DNA from: Ailurus styani
Lineage: Eukaryota > Chordata > Mammalia > Carnivora > Ailuridae
Assembly: GCA_002007465.1 (NCBI GenBank)
Contig: LNAC01000001.1
Span: forward strand, 8,980,640 to 9,044,639
Length of the DNA: 64,000 nucleotides
Direction of reading: 5' to 3'
Numbering within the stretch: the stretch's first letter is position 1; each line of letters starts with the position of its first letter. The notes beneath the pieces were generated by a model. It saw nothing but the letters and a program-made list of their open reading frames with translations, searched no databases and had not been told where the DNA came from. Position numbers and translations under genes: made by a program. Shown here piece by piece: positions 1 to 12,498 of the stretch.

Positions 1-1734
1 TGGGGGCGGGTCTCACAGGCCTCCTCCGCAGGGGGGCCGCCTGCGCTTCCTCCCAGCACCTGAGCTGACCTGGAGGACGCGCTAAAAGGGCCCCAGGGAG
101 CGTCCAGCCCCAAGTCCCCAGGCCTCCTCCATCACAGGAGAAGATCGGCCCGGAAGGTTCTCAGCCCCCGGCAGGCTGGGCATTCTGGGGTGCTCTCTTT
201 CTGGCTCGGGCGCTCAGAAATGTTTGGACAAAAATATCTAAGTAAGAATTAGAGTTTTATGTTGTTAAAACTCTGTCTGGGGATTTATTTTGCGGGTAGG
301 TGATTTTTAATCAGCTCTTTCCCGGAACGAAGGTCTGCCTAAAAGTCAGGAGTTCTCATGCCGGGCGCCACGGTGGAATCTTCCAGGGGCTCAGTGACCT
401 GGTCTGCGAAGCCCAGGCCCCAGACTAAGAGGTGGAGAAGTGGAGACACGTCCATGATGCCCCGGGATCTCGGTCCGTCAAAGTCTCGGACCTCCACCCC
501 CGGGCTCCCAGAAATCTCAGCCACAGTAAGAACAGCCAGGAGTCGGTGCAGCTCGTGCCACCGGGACAGGCCTCCCCCAGGCTCTTCGTGTGCAGCCTTT
601 CCTGAGTCGTATAAACCATAAAGGGAAACAGGAAGGTTAAGTGCTTTGCCTGCGTGCAACTGAGTCCTAGAAACTGAAACACACTCCATAGATGGGAGGC
701 TTCTCTAAATAGCCCTCCCTCCTCACCCTCCGAGCTGGGCTTCTGCCTTTCCTGATACCCACACTCTGCTGGGATGCGTTTCTGGGGGGTGCTGTATGGT
801 GCCCTGCCTCCCCACGGGATCCGACGACCAAGCTCAGCCCTTAGGAAGGGCTCAACAGACGTCTTGACTTGGATCATTGGATGTACCTGTCCCTGCCCAC
901 CTCTCTGCCTTTGCACGTAGATAACCACTGTGCGTGTGTGTGCGCGTGCACGTGCCTACACGCGTGTTCATGTATCTGTTTCTTGTGGGTCACAATCCCA
1001 TCTCAACAGATGGATGGATTCCTGCTTAGCTGCTCCTTTGCCTCCATTCCAAACTTTTCTCAGCTACCTGTCCCTAGAATGTAGGCCCCCATGGAAGGTT
1101 TCAGGGAAAGAGCTTGAAATACCTTCTATTGGACCATGGTGTCCATCACGGGCAAGCCCAGGAACACCCTCCGGGCACCGCTTCTCGGGCACAGCTGAGA
1201 GCTGGGCCTTGGGCGCTCTCTAGTGGCCACTCGAGGGAAGCATCCCCGGGTGTCGTACTCCCCAGTGTCCGGAAGCAGGACCTTGGCCTTCGCTGTGTCT
1301 CTCTCTCCCTATAGGGTCTGACCTCAAGGATCCCGGGCCTTCAGCTCATCCCCCAAACCCTCTGCATATACATCCCCCATAGAGCTCTGGGGAGCTGAGC
1401 TATCACGCAAAGGCAAAGACAACTAACACAAATAAATGGAAATGACTCCCAGCATGTTTCCTGGTGGTGCCAGTGTGCCGGAATATATGCCCCATTCGCC
1501 CAGACAAGCCAGCATCCCAACAGCAAAGGCCTTCTTCAGTGGCTCAGACACCAGACTCCACTGAGCACAGCTCTCAGCCAGAACTACCTTGGACCAGAAT
1601 CTCCCATGCGAGTTACAGGGGGATTCTGGTGGGATGTCCATCTTCTTGAACATTCCAGGGAAGAGTTGCTTCCTAGCTTCCCAGAGAGCCCATCTCAGCC
1701 CACTTCATCCACTCACCCATGTGGGGAGAAAGTG

Positions 1735-1870
1735 GGATACACAGGAAAGAACCCGTAATTCCAACCTTGGTTCTGGCACTGAATAGCTATGTGCTACCCT
1801 GGACATGACCTTCACCTCCCTGAGTGGAAAGTAGACCCAAGAGGCCTCGGGTCCTGGCAGGTTGGAGGGT
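1735..1870 (+). mobile_element. MIR fossil
   Basis: A decayed MIR body, 'ggttctggcactgaatagctatgtgctaccctgg' in sense, with the typical Ser/Leu-tRNA-derived SINE core spacing. Edges are approximate. Confidence 0.5.
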
Positions 1871-2184
1871 CTTGACCTCAGAGCCTGAGTGCTGGCTCTA
1901 AGGACCCTCATTTTAAAAGTCTCAGGACACTGTGTGTACACAGCGGGAGGCTCCTGTGAGTGCCCAAATCAGGACTGCCTGGCTCCCCGGGGTTGGGGGG
2001 CTGTCTGTGCACTGGGGTCTAGGCTGCTGCTGGGGGGTGGGGTGCAGCCTGTAGTTGAGGCCCGGCTGAGGCAGTGCATGAGCCAGAAGACAGGCAGGGG
2101 CTTCCACCAAGAAGCAGAGGATGGGTCCTGCCCTTGAACTTCGTCCTACATGGCTAGGAGCAGGGTGGTCTCAGTGCTAAGTGA

Positions 2185-2300
2185 GGAGCCCTGGATTGGG
2201 TAGGACCCTAGCCACTGACTTGCTGTGTGAGCTCGGAGCAGCCTTCTCTCTGGCTCTGGGCCTCAGTTTCTCATCTGCACAACAGAGCCCACACAAAACA
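2185..2300 (+). mobile_element. MIR fossil
   Basis: The sequence around 'ccactgacttgctgtgtga' followed by 'gcctcagtttctcatctgc' is the standard MIR core and 3' half. Edges are approximate. Confidence 0.6.
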
Positions 2301-5300
2301 ACTCCTCGGCTCCGTCCCTGCTCATCCCGTTATCCCTCAGACTCCCAGGTTGGCACAACCAGGGCTGGGGGAGGGGTGGGGTGATGACAAACCGCACTGT
2401 CCTGGGGCTCGTCCCATCCACACCTTTAAACAAAGCTTGAGCGGCAAGTTCAAGCTGGGGGTTGGGGATAAAAAGGGAGCTCAGTGGAGGATGAGGACCA
2501 GCTGTGTGTTGTTAGAGCCTCATTGCACCTGGGACGTTATTTACTCAGCAGTTGCTTTCAATTTAATTTATCGATGAAATAACATTTTAGTATGCTGGTT
2601 TATTTCTAATATACGTTCAGTTAACTACATAACTATTTTAAAAAGTCCTTTGTGAGCTGCCCCTGAAAGTCATCTCTCCAGATATGCGCTTCGCTTGTGG
2701 AAGTTTATGTCTAACCTTAGGAGGCTCGCAGGGTCCAGGGGGGATGGACAAGTCAAAGGTCAAGCTCAGTCCGCTCCAGGAATTCACAGGAGAGGCAACC
2801 AACTGCAGTAAGCGTGTCTTTGTATTCTGCTGCTTTGACGTCTTGAGGCCTTGCTGACCTGGGAGGGACCGTCTGTCCTGCTCAGGATTAGCCAGTTTCT
2901 AGAGCGAGCAAAGCACCCGCCTACTAGCGAGTTCCCACTTGCAAGCCAGCCAACCCAGAGCCCATATTGCTCTCACCGCTTTTACTGGCTTTCACATTCA
3001 GGTCATGGTCCCTGATCACCCCAGGACCGGGTACCAAACAACACAGAGAGCCCCTAGGGCCGGAGCCTACTGAAATGAGGCACACTAGCCGACCCTAAGT
3101 CTATTTACGCCCCCTCACCTCTCCCTTCCCTCGGGAACCAGTGAAGCCTCTGACCCACGTCTTCCCCTTCTCCTCTGTCTCCAGCCCAGGAAGCTGGTGC
3201 TTCCCTATGGGATCCTGCCTGGCACGGCGTTCCCTCTTCTTTGGGGAACCGTGAGCCACCAACTGTCTTCATGGCACTTGTCTCCTCGTCTGCGGGCCTC
3301 ATCCTGCCTGAATAATAATAAAACCCACATTCAAAAACACTGACCCAGGCCTGGGGGTTCAGGGAGCATTCCTTGGAGGGAGTGGCATCGACGATGAGCC
3401 TCCAGGAAGGGGGCATTAGCTGGGGAGGCCAGATGACGGGGCAGGGCCGGGTGTCCCCCGGAGAGGGGTCAGGACCCACTGAAGAGATGACCGTGCATCT
3501 CCCTGCCCTGTAGGGTGGGAGTGGGGGAAGGCGCTTCGTCTAACCCCGCCTCTTTGATCGCCAAGTTGGGTTTCCCAGCTCCTAACAGACCCGAAAGATG
3601 GGAATTCTCTGTATTCTGTTCCGGCCGAGGGGACTCAGGAGCCCGGCCATGAGCAGCAGCCGCAGGCGCCACGGGTCCGCTGAGGGAAACACGTGAAGAC
3701 CAGGCGGAGGGAGCCCCACACTCACACCCGCCTAACGCTGTACCCCACGGGGAGCCCCACGGCCATTCCCAGCTCCCGAGCCAACAGCAGGGTTTTCATT
3801 GTCCAGAAGCGCAGTAGCAGAGCCGGCCCGGGCTCAAGGAAGGGCTGCTGACCAGTCCGAGGACAGAGTGGCTGCGAGGACCCTGCGGGCACCGGGGCGC
3901 ACTCCCTTCCCGTGCCCTTTCCAGTGGGCTTCCTTAGAAAGGGAGCTGTCAGCCTGAGGAAAAGGACCTCGCAGTCACTGAAGAGCCGAGGCCCCCTCCA
4001 GCTGCCCCATCTCCCGGCTGAGTGGCTCCTTCAAACCTCTAGGTTTTTAACCTCCTGGAGCCTCTGCTTCCTTCTTGTAAAATAGAAATAAAAATAGCTC
4101 CTAGTCACCAGATGGTTTCACGGCTAGAGAGTGCAAACCCCAAGGAAGCCCTGTGGGCCTCACAAGTAATCAGCCTTTTCCTCTGCCCGACTGTTCCCTG
4201 CCTGTGCACACTCCTCCACCCTGCCCTCGGCGGAACGCCCACCCCGCCTTGTTCCATTTTTCAAGAATGGAGTGTCCTGGAAAGCGGAGAGGCTTTGCTA
4301 GAAAACCTGAGCATCCTCCCAGGGCTGACAATTAAGTGAGAGAAGCACTGTCAGGGAGCCTGAGCCCCACTCGGGCCTGTCACCTGGTCCCCTGTCCCAT
4401 GCACAGCGCAGATCGCTTCTGTCCGTGCCTGGAATGGTGGGGGCTGGGGTGCTCCTGGCATGGCCGTGGGGCCCTCAGATCTCACACCTAAGGGGCTGAG
4501 CCCCAAACCTGAAAAAAAAAGCGCCTTCCTCCACCGAACCCCCCCATCCCAGTCACCGTGACCGCCTCCCTCTTTTCCATGTCCCTCTCCACTCACTGTC
4601 TCTATGAGAAAACTTGGTATCTCAGTCACGTCATCTGTAACTTGAGCGCCCTAAGGAAATGCTGAGCCAGAAAAAAAAAAAAAAAGGAAAGAAAGAAAAA
4701 GAAAATGATGTCCAAACTTCAGGATTTTAACCGACTTGGCAAACTGAACTTGTAAGAGCTGCTGAGAACCCCGGAGGTTGTCACGCCGGCTGCCGCGGAG
4801 CTTGGATGGGAGGCAGGTGCTCCCTCCTCGTGCTCTTCCCACACATTCAGCAACGCAAAATACCCGAAATAGTCCTTAGCAGCCCTCCCATGGGTGAACG
4901 TCTGCAAACAAGGGTGGCATTCTATCAAGTGAACGCAGGACCAGAAGCCGCTGATCTCAACCCACAGGGGTTCCCAAGGCCAGGCGCTCTGTGGGTAGGA
5001 CTCGTGAGGGATGGCAGATGGGCCTGGGGCCAAGGTGGGGCCCGGGTGTCCTCCCAGCAGCCAGAGTAGCCCAGAGACAGATCGACGCCTCGGAGGTTAT
5101 ACCCTGAGTGTGGGTGTGTACCGAGTGTGCATGGGGGGAGGCCGTATATTTTAGTACCACCTCAGCGAAGGCCTATTTGGCCATGGGTTTCCCAAACTTT
5201 AAAAATGTGTATAATCTTCAAGAAGGAGAAAGACCCCTTCTGATGCCCAGGAGGCCTTGCTCTTCTCCTGCGGAACACGACCGGTTTCACAGAAAATCGG

Positions 5301-5824
5301 TGTCCGAATGGCCACACCGTGATGGAGCAAGAGAAAACAGGCCCACTCCAGAATCAGTCTGGACACACACAGGATGTGAACATTATCCAAACCACAGAAA
5401 GGACCAAATAGCCTTCCATTGTGGCTAACATATATGAGCAATTACTGCTTCTTTCCAATCACAGCTTGGCCTTGGCCTCGATGAGAAGGGCTGAGATACC
5501 CCACCTGAGACCTGTCTGCCCTGACAGCATCCAGCATGGAACAAGGCCCGGCTTCCTCCGGTCTTGCCCAGAAGCCGCGGGCTCAAGCCCACCTGCTGTA
5601 CCTCCTGCCTCCCGCCCTCACCGCGCGGCCCCACGGCTCCCCCTGGCGGCTGTCCTCCCTCACTGCAATGAGCCACAAAGACACTTTGCTCAACACAGGT
5701 AGGTGTTCCTGGTGGCCTTTGGCTGGAGTAGCGACAGCATTCACCCAGGTTATCTACTTCAAAAATTCAGCCCAAGGAAAACTCATGTTCATAAATGTAT
5801 ATGTGTAAGGAAACCCAACACAAT

Positions 5825-6080
5825 GTGCATGCATAATGACAGCAAACCATTGGACACCGTGTAACTGTCCATCAGTGGGCAGCTGCTAACGTACATTTTG
5901 CGACCATGAAACACATGCGATCAGTCAAAATGATGACAAAGAGCTGTATTTATTGATAAAAAAAGTTTGCATCACATGATGGTTACATTCTAGTAACACA
6001 TGAAAAAAGGCTTTATAAAACAGTATACAGGGGCATTGCAAAACTCCCAACTAATCCTATTTTTATAAAGATAAGTTAGT
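5825..6080 (+). mobile_element. Probable ancient L1 ORF2/3' fragment
   Basis: 'aactgtccatcagtgggcag' followed by 'gaccatgaaacacatgcgat' resembles the end of L1 ORF2 in decayed form. The AT-rich remainder is not assignable. Tentative. Confidence 0.3.
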
Positions 6081-6207
6081 AAGTATTTCATACACTGAGA
6101 AAAAAGTATAGAAAAATCAATACAAAAGTATTAAGTTATTATTTCTTGGTTTAGGGACTATGGTTTTTTTTTCTTACCTATATCTCTAGACTTTTTAGCA
6201 GTGGAAA

Positions 6208-6420
6208 AAAATTTTTTTTGAAGATTTGAGAGAAGGTGTACACGCGAGTGGTGGGGGGAGAGAGACAGAGGGAGGGGTCGAGACAGAGAGAGAGAACCTC
6301 AAGCCAACTCAACACTGAGTGCAGAGCCTGACATGCGGCTCGATCCCACGACCCTGAGATCATGACCTGAGCCAAAATTGAGAGTCGGCCACTCAACAGA
6401 CAGAGCCACCCAGGCGCCCG
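6208..6420 (-). mobile_element. CAN-SINE (older subfamily)
   Basis: Reverse-oriented SINE: T-rich tail complement at the left, then 'ctcgatcccacgaccctgag', and the head complement 'gagccacccaggcgcccg' at the right. The 'gttggccactcaac'-type head marks an older subfamily than the copies at 13 and 40 kb. Confidence 0.87.
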
Positions 6421-7764
6421 GGAAATGTTTAACTAGGCGATAAGAAAAAGAGGAGCTTTCAAGAGCTAGGGGCTGGGCTGTTCTGAGAACACAGCCGAGA
6501 TCAGAATCTGCGGTGAGCTGGGGCGAGGGGACACGGCTGTGCCCCAAGCAGGGGAGACTGGGAGACGGGACCCAGCAGAAGTGGCTGGGCAGTGGGAGGA
6601 GGCCGACGGCTGGCCTGTCTCAGGGTCCCTGTCAGGTGGGGTTCACAGTGGGACTAGAGGCTGGCTGTCTTTCTCCTTGTGCTGCTCGGGGTACCTGCTC
6701 TGCCGGGAGTTGGGGGTCCGACGTGAGGGGCACAGCCCACAGCCATGGTGGCTGGGCCCGAGGAGGGGTGCCCGGAGCTGGGGGCCACCAGGGGCTCAGG
6801 GCCGCTTTCCAAGCTCACGCTGCACACCACACCCCCGACTGGCACACTCGGGGGCGGGGCGGGGGGCCACAAAAATGTCTCTAGCCCCGAAGGCCGCTAG
6901 CTGTGAGCGTGCCCTTCTGTGGAAGCAGTCTTTGTCGACGTGATGGGGACCGTGCAGGGGAGGTCATCCTGGATTTGGGGTGGGCCTGAAGGCCAGAGAG
7001 TGGTGACCTTACGGGAGAGCAGAGGGGCAACTGAGCCACGGAGGGGACAGGAGTGACGTAGCTGCCGGCCAGAGGCAAGGAACGGGCTCTACCTCAGAGC
7101 CTTGGCGGTGGGCGGCAGGGGGGTGCAAACCCCAAAGACACTGATTTGGGACTTCTGGTCTCTGGAACCGTGAGAGAAAACGTTTGTGCCACTGAATATG
7201 TGAGGTTGTGGCCGTCCCAGGAAACGAAGACACCTTTGCACCCTCTCACAGACCCACGATGATGCCCACCCGTCGGCCTGGGCACCCCGACGTGAGGAGC
7301 AGTGAAGGAATCTAGCGGCGGGCACGTCCCGATTTCCTCTCCAGAGTGGCCTCCCGGCCTGTCTCCCACGGGCAACCCATCGCCCGGGCCTGGTCCGTTC
7401 GAGGGAACTGGGCCACGTTTCCGGGTCGATGGTCACACGCGAAGGAACACACGGGAAGCCTGCTACTTCCTGGAGCCAGGAAAGGGCAATAGACTTTCCC
7501 GCTAAGACTCAGAGAGGCTTTGCAAACAACAAACCTACCCTAATTCAAAACACTCCCTTGACCATTTAAACAGCAAGCTGATCCTTCCCATTAGCTTCCG
7601 TCTTACAAACACCCACGATAATGCGGGAAATGTTCTTTAAACCCACGGACAAAGAAGGGAGCCAGACAGAGAAGAGGGAAGGGCCAGATCTGATATGATT
7701 TTAACAAAGGCCAGAAAAGACTCAACCCTTCCCAGAAAATAAATCATAGCCACACGTGTTGCCA

Positions 7765-8240
7765 AGAGCCAAAGAAAAAAAATTTATTTACAATAGAGAA
7801 TCTTATTCGAAACATGCATTTTTTTTTTAAAACAAATCAGCAAATGCAGATCAAGTTTACACTCCTTAAGGCAAGAGTCCCTGTGCAAGCTGTACATGTT
7901 CATATTAAATCCGAAAGCCGCTCACCCTGGGAACTCATGTACAAAGGGCAAGGCCAAGGTCAGCGATTTGTCTTTTATTAGAGAATCAGACAATCTCCCT
8001 GATACAGGAACTCTGAGGTCAACTTGCTATGAATTTATACTAAGAAAATGCAAACCAATAGCAAGAAATTCTGATAGTCTCCTTAGTACTGCATACAATC
8101 AAATCAACGTTATTTAGAAAGGAAATACAGTAGTGCATACGAAAAAGTGAAAACAGAACCTGTCCACGTAACCGGAGGGACAGCAGTGAGCCGACGGTCA
8201 TATTGCACGCAAGGGTCAAGTCCAAACATTTGGTTCAAAG
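7765..8240 (-). other. TACC2: TACC2 3' UTR
   Basis: The untranslated tail runs from the stop codon to an estimated cleavage site about 15-20 bases past the poly(A) signal at 7783-7788. It is about 475 nt and AT-rich. A second AATAAA at 7974-7979 (minus strand) could give a shorter tail. The exact 3' end is inferred from the signal, not seen. Confidence 0.75.
7783..7788 (-). terminator. TACC2: Poly(A) signal AATAAA for TACC2
   Basis: On the minus strand AATAAA sits about 455 bases past the stop codon and is followed by a T-rich/GT-rich stretch (ttttttttctttgg ... gtgtgg), the layout of a mammalian cleavage site. It overlaps a TGTAAATA motif at 7785-7792. The upstream AATAAA at 7974-7979 has a poorer downstream element. 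Confidence 0.75.
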
Positions 8241-8306
8241 TTAGCTTTTCCCCATTTTGGCAATCAGTTCATCACAAATCTTGGTGAGTTCCTCTATCTC
8301 TTTATT
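8241..8306 (-). CDS. TACC2: TACC2 terminal coding exon and stop
   Basis: The last coding segment is 63 bp encoding NKEIEELTKICDELIAKMGK plus a final serine, followed by TAA at 8241-8243. The acceptor is CTTTCAG (8307-8309). The -ELTKICDELIAKMGK- tail is the signature C-terminus of TACC proteins. Bases below 8241 continue as 3' UTR. Confidence 0.97.
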   Translation of the reverse strand, partial: NKEIEELTKICDELIAKMGKS

Positions 8307-8487
8307 CTGAAAGTGAAGACAAAAAAGAAAAAGGTTGCTGAAATCTCCTGGCTGTTGGAAATCAAGCCAATCAGAATGAGCTCTGGGCTTTTCAGGGGCG
8401 TGGGGCCCTCCAGGCTTCTGGGTTCCCCCCTGAAATGATCTAACGCAGGGAGAGAAACGACATGGAGACAAATAATCTAAGTACACA

Positions 8488-8652
8488 CCCCAGCTCTAGC
8501 TGTGACCTTGAGCAAGTTACACAACCTTTCTGAGCCTTGGTGTCCTTATCTCTACAATGTGGAGGGCAACATCTGTCTCTGAAAATGGAATGAGGTCAGA
8601 TCGCAAAGCTCCCTAGCACAGTGACCGGCACGGAGTACGGGCTTCACTAGTA
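8488..8652 (+). mobile_element. MIR fossil
   Basis: Good match to the MIR core: 'tgaccttgagcaagttacac', then 'tttctgagccttggtgtcct' and the 3' part 'cctagcacagtgaccggcac'. Confidence 0.75.
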
Positions 8653-9639
8653 TGGGTTCGCTTATATTTGCCTCTGAAGGATGTGGACACAAAAGGATGG
8701 TCCAGGGTGAGCTCCTGGGTGGTTCATTTGAGAAATGCCACCAGGTGGGTAAGCAATTCTATTGGAATAGCATCGCTGGCATTATTTAGAGGATGCCAGA
8801 TGAGGGGGTGCTGTGGATACAAGGAGTCCAGGAAGGAGACGGGGCTAGACACAAGATGACGTCAGGTGCTCCTTGCGCCACGTCCTGCCCATGCCCGGAC
8901 CCAGGGAAGACAACCGCATGCTTATCTCGCACCAACGATCGGAAAACACCGTCCACGCTCTAAGTCCTGGGATCCAAAGGGATGAGTCCATTCCAAGGCA
9001 GGTAAGGCTTTGCTCCGATGCAGATCTGCTTCAACCACCAATGTCAAACAGCCCTCTTCAAAGGGGCTAGATCTTTCTGGTATCCCAGGAACATACTGCA
9101 GCCAGTTTTTTGAGGTCCCCGTGGAAAGCGAGTCTTAACCACAAGCCTCTCCCCTGAGACTGGACCGAGGCCCCTCCTCGGAAACCGTGGAAACTTCCTG
9201 AGACACGGTCCCGCCCGGAGCCATGCGTCCTGCGTTTCCAGGCTGGGCTCCGGGCGCCACCCGTGACTGTGTCCGTACCGGGAAGAGTCGGGACGCGTCG
9301 GGAAGTCCTCGGTGGAAGAGAAACGCAGCCCTCACTGCAGTCCAGCCTCCAGCCCCCGCCGGGAGAGAATCACCTGGAACAGCACCTCGGTCTACCCCCT
9401 TCTAGAGCCTTCAGCTCCAAGAGGCTCGATTCTGGGAGGCGCTGAAATGTCTGTTGGAAGATGAAGTTCTGCAGGAACGAGGCTCCACCTGCGGATCCTG
9501 GAAGGACTCCTGCCACAGCTGCGTCTGCTGGAGCTGCTGCTGGTGACTTTCCACCCTCCCGTGTGCCCGGCACCACGCTGACCACGCCCCGGTCACTGGC
9601 CCTGCTCAGGTCCACAACAGACCCTTCGTGGGATCCCCT

Positions 9640-9760
9640 GATATTTCCACTTTCCAGTGAGAGACCGAGGCTCACAGAGGTTGAGCGTTGTGCTTAATTT
9701 AAGGTCACATAGCCGGTCAGAAGCGGCAAGGGAAGAAGGGAGCCGCCAGCCTGGAGCGTG
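9640..9760 (-). mobile_element. MIR fossil, reverse
   Basis: The reverse MIR pattern 'gagaccgaggctcacagagg' followed by 'aaggtcacatagccggtcag' is visible. Confidence 0.6.
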
Positions 9761-11381
9761 AATTCAGGCTGGCCGGCCCCTAGATGGCCTTGCTGTTTTA
9801 CTTATCAAACATACCGCTCAGCGACTGACAGGCACTAGCACACCCACTAGCCACAGACTCCTGGAGGTTCTCCAAGCTCGACGTTGGCACTGCCAGCCCA
9901 TCGCCCAGCACACGGCCCTCGCGCAGCTCAGCTCGCTGGGTCTCCGACGCCCCAACAGGGCAAGACGCCCAGTGCCTCCACTTAAAGACAGGCTGGGGAG
10001 CAGGGGGTGGGGGTCACGCTTCTGAGTCTCTTTAAGAGAGTGACCCCCCTGTATCTCTCGGAGTCCTTGAGGGGAGAACTTGTGTGATGAACCCATTGCT
10101 CCTCGGTTTTAGTGTGAGACAGAATTACATTCGCAGATCTGTTTGTATCTTTTCTGTTCTCCAAAACCGTGCAAGCCACCTTGCCTGCTTCTGTCTTTCA
10201 GTTGCCCAGAATACTCAGTGTCGCCTTCATCTGGCAACTGGAAGAGCCTGAACAGGCCAGGTTGCCTAGAAAACATCGATCCTCACTGGATTTTACTTCT
10301 ATTATTTTAGCAACACCATGATGCAGTTGAAACACCATCGAATCCTGGCGGAACTAGGAAGGAGCAAACGTACTGCTGTATTTCTCACCTGGAAACGTTG
10401 GACGTGCGGCTCACTGCCTTACTGCCCCCAAGGATGGGGGATGGTGGTCCATACTTTAAAGGGGGTCCCTACTTTGCTCTGACTCTGGGCTCACTGCTAG
10501 AACAAGGCTCAGAGCCAGGGAGATCAAGGCCGTCGAAGAGATTCGGCATATTTGGCACAGGGCCGCCTCTTCTCGTCTTTCCCTTTCAAGGGATCTTCCC
10601 AATCTTCAGGTTCAACCTCCAATGCAACAGACCTATACAACCTGACGTCAAGTGTGAGGCTTGCTCAAGGTCATAATGGATGGCGTGGGGGGGGGGGCAG
10701 AACCTGAGAGAACTCCTGAGTCCCAGGGCTCGGTCCCTGACATCATTGAGGTGAAGCGAGAGACAGTATGTGCCCACTGCTTGGCCCAGACCCACCTCGG
10801 GACCACAGTCAGCCCCCCTGGAATCTGGTTGGGTCTGGGCACAAGAAAAGGGCCAATCAGAGGCCGCTGGGTGCCTCTGGGTCAGCAGAGGCCATCTGGG
10901 AGACACGCTGGGCTTCAGATGCCATCCACCCACAGAGGACACTCCCCCCACCGTGACTGCCCTTCAAGGCCCAAATGCATGACAAGTGACGCTACCCCAG
11001 GCCACCGGGCTGTCCGATAACCATCCAAGGGACTCCTAAAACTCAGTAAATCAGCTAGGATGGGGTTGCTTATCTGGAAACTCCCTTTCTAGAAACACAC
11101 TTAGGGAAGGGGGCTGCCTGGCCCATACTTCCCTAGATTCAGCCTCACACGGTACTCCTGGGTGGAAGGCCTTTCTCGTTTGGACACCCAGGCAGAGCGT
11201 ATGTACGGTGCACTCGGCGCTAGACCGGAAATCGGGACAATCTAAGGGACCTCAGGAGAGTTGCCCCATCTGTGGCTGCGGGAGGATGCTGGGCGCCCCT
11301 TTGACCGCAGTGTGGCCTGGTGGTTACCCCTTTCCCTACCAGTAAGCATGCTGGATACGGGGTGAAGTACTCTGCCTGGCT

Positions 11382-11461
11382 CTGTAGATACTTAGCAGAT
11401 CTGTAGATGATACTTAGCAGATCTGTAGATACTTAGCAGATCTGTAGACACTTAGTAAATG
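11382..11461. repeat. Short tandem repeat, about 19-bp unit, four degenerate copies
   Basis: The unit 'ctgtagatacttagcagat' recurs about four times, one copy with a small insertion (gatgat) and the last one diverged (ctgtagacacttagtaaat). It lies 250 bp inside the last intron from the exon ending at 11709. Confidence 0.85.
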
Positions 11462-11708
11462 TGTGACAGATGAACGTTGGCAAGGAATGAAAACTGGCCA
11501 CAAACATCGGAGCAGCTGCCAGGACAGGCAGGAAGGAGGGCAGTCTCGGGGCTGGCACTACACTGGACCTTCCGGAAGGAGAACAAGCATAGGCTCCCGA
11601 GGTCTAAGCCTGTCCCAGGAGCTGCAGAGGGCGCAGGGAGACCCAGCCTCCGCTTACGCGAGGGTCGGGTCAGCCCCACCCACCCGGAAGCCCCCCCTCG
11701 GCTGTTAC

Positions 11709-11829
11709 CTTCTGCTCCAACGTCCTCTCCAAAGCGTCCACACGAAGCTGCTCCTTCCGCAGACTGGCCTGGTAGGCAGCCTGCTCCTGCTGGGCCTTGC
11801 CTCGCACCTGCGCGATCTCGGCGTTGGCC
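11709..11829 (-). CDS. TACC2: TACC2 exon, TACC coiled coil
   Basis: This 121-bp exon completes an arginine codon and encodes residues 942-981, ANAEIAQVRGKAQQEQAAYQ then ASLRKEQLRVDALERTLEQK. The acceptor is TTCCGCAG (11830-11832) and the donor is AAG|GTAACA. It is separated from the preceding exon by 379 bp. The glutamine/alanine-rich coiled coil continues. Confidence 0.97.
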
Positions 11830-12208
11830 CTGCGGAAACAGGGTGCGGGGTGCTCAGAAATGACCCACCTTCCCTGTAGGCCCCTCCCACCTTCCTCCCA
11901 GCTCTGGGCAGCAGGACCCGCCTGGCTCCAGCTCCTACCACCGGGGGCCTGGATCAGGAGCCCGTGAGCAGCTCCCCACCCCCCAACCCCATTCCCGTGA
12001 TGCTGAGGTGCTTTGAGTGGGTGTCCCGGAAATGACATGTGTCCTTCGCTTATCAAAATGCTGACAGTACACTCTCATCACAAGCCACACTGAAAAAACA
12101 GACGGATTCTCCGCCCTTCCCCAGCCAATGGGAGCGGTGCCACGGAGCGCCTGGCCTGCCTCAGCGGGAGTGCTGAGAGGCCTGGGGGGCGCCCCGAGGC
12201 CACGTTAC
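11830..12208. other. TACC2: TACC2 intron (379 bp)
   Basis: A short GC-rich intron between two coiled-coil exons. I see no repeat or other feature beyond the splice signals. Confidence 0.9.
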
Positions 12209-12315
12209 CTGTCCAACTTCTCCTCCGCGTGCACCTTCAGGGCCTGGTACCTCTGCTCCTCCTTCTTCACCCGGGACAGGTACTCCTGGGCACACTTCTT
12301 CAGTACCTCTTCATT
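12209..12315 (-). CDS. TACC2: TACC2 exon, TACC coiled coil
   Basis: This 107-bp exon encodes residues 906-940, NEEVLKKCAQEYLSRVKKEE then QRYQALKVHAEEKLD, plus two bases of an arginine codon. The acceptor is TCAG (12316-12318) and the donor is AG|GTAACG. The intron to the preceding exon is only 183 bp, the shortest in the window. Continuous charged heptads are present. Confidence 0.97.
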
Positions 12316-12498
12316 CTGACGGCACAGAGGACAGAGGTCGCGCCCACAGAAGAAACGTCCCGAGTGCCGGGAACCCCGAGAATTGCCCGATGCCGGCGGA
12401 ACCCTGACCACCAAGCCCGGGTCCCTGTGATCTCTCCCAGCCTCCCCCACTTCTCCGACCCCCGTCCAGCGTGCCGCTCTGCCCGGACATGAACACAC

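Larger units (their letters stand above)
1..7764. other. Intergenic 3' flank of TACC2, no gene recognised
   Basis: No exon with family resemblance and splice sites was found here. In human the next gene in this direction is BTBD16, but nothing recognisable as BTBD16 is visible, so it probably lies outside the window. Contents are MIR fossils near 1.75 and 2.2 kb, a probable old L1 remnant near 5.9 kb, and a CAN-SINE at 6.2-6.4 kb. Open frames here are GC-driven and lack homology. Confidence 0.7.
8307..11708. other. TACC2: TACC2 last intron
   Basis: A 3.4-kb intron containing two MIR fossils and the 19-bp direct repeats near 11.4 kb. Nothing else was recognised; GC-rich stretches around 9.2-9.6 kb have no gene signature. 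Confidence 0.85.

Noticed and set aside
1..7764. BTBD16 exons in the 3' flank
   Set aside because: Expected from human gene order, but no recognisable BTB-domain coding sequence or matching exon was found; the gene probably lies beyond position 1.
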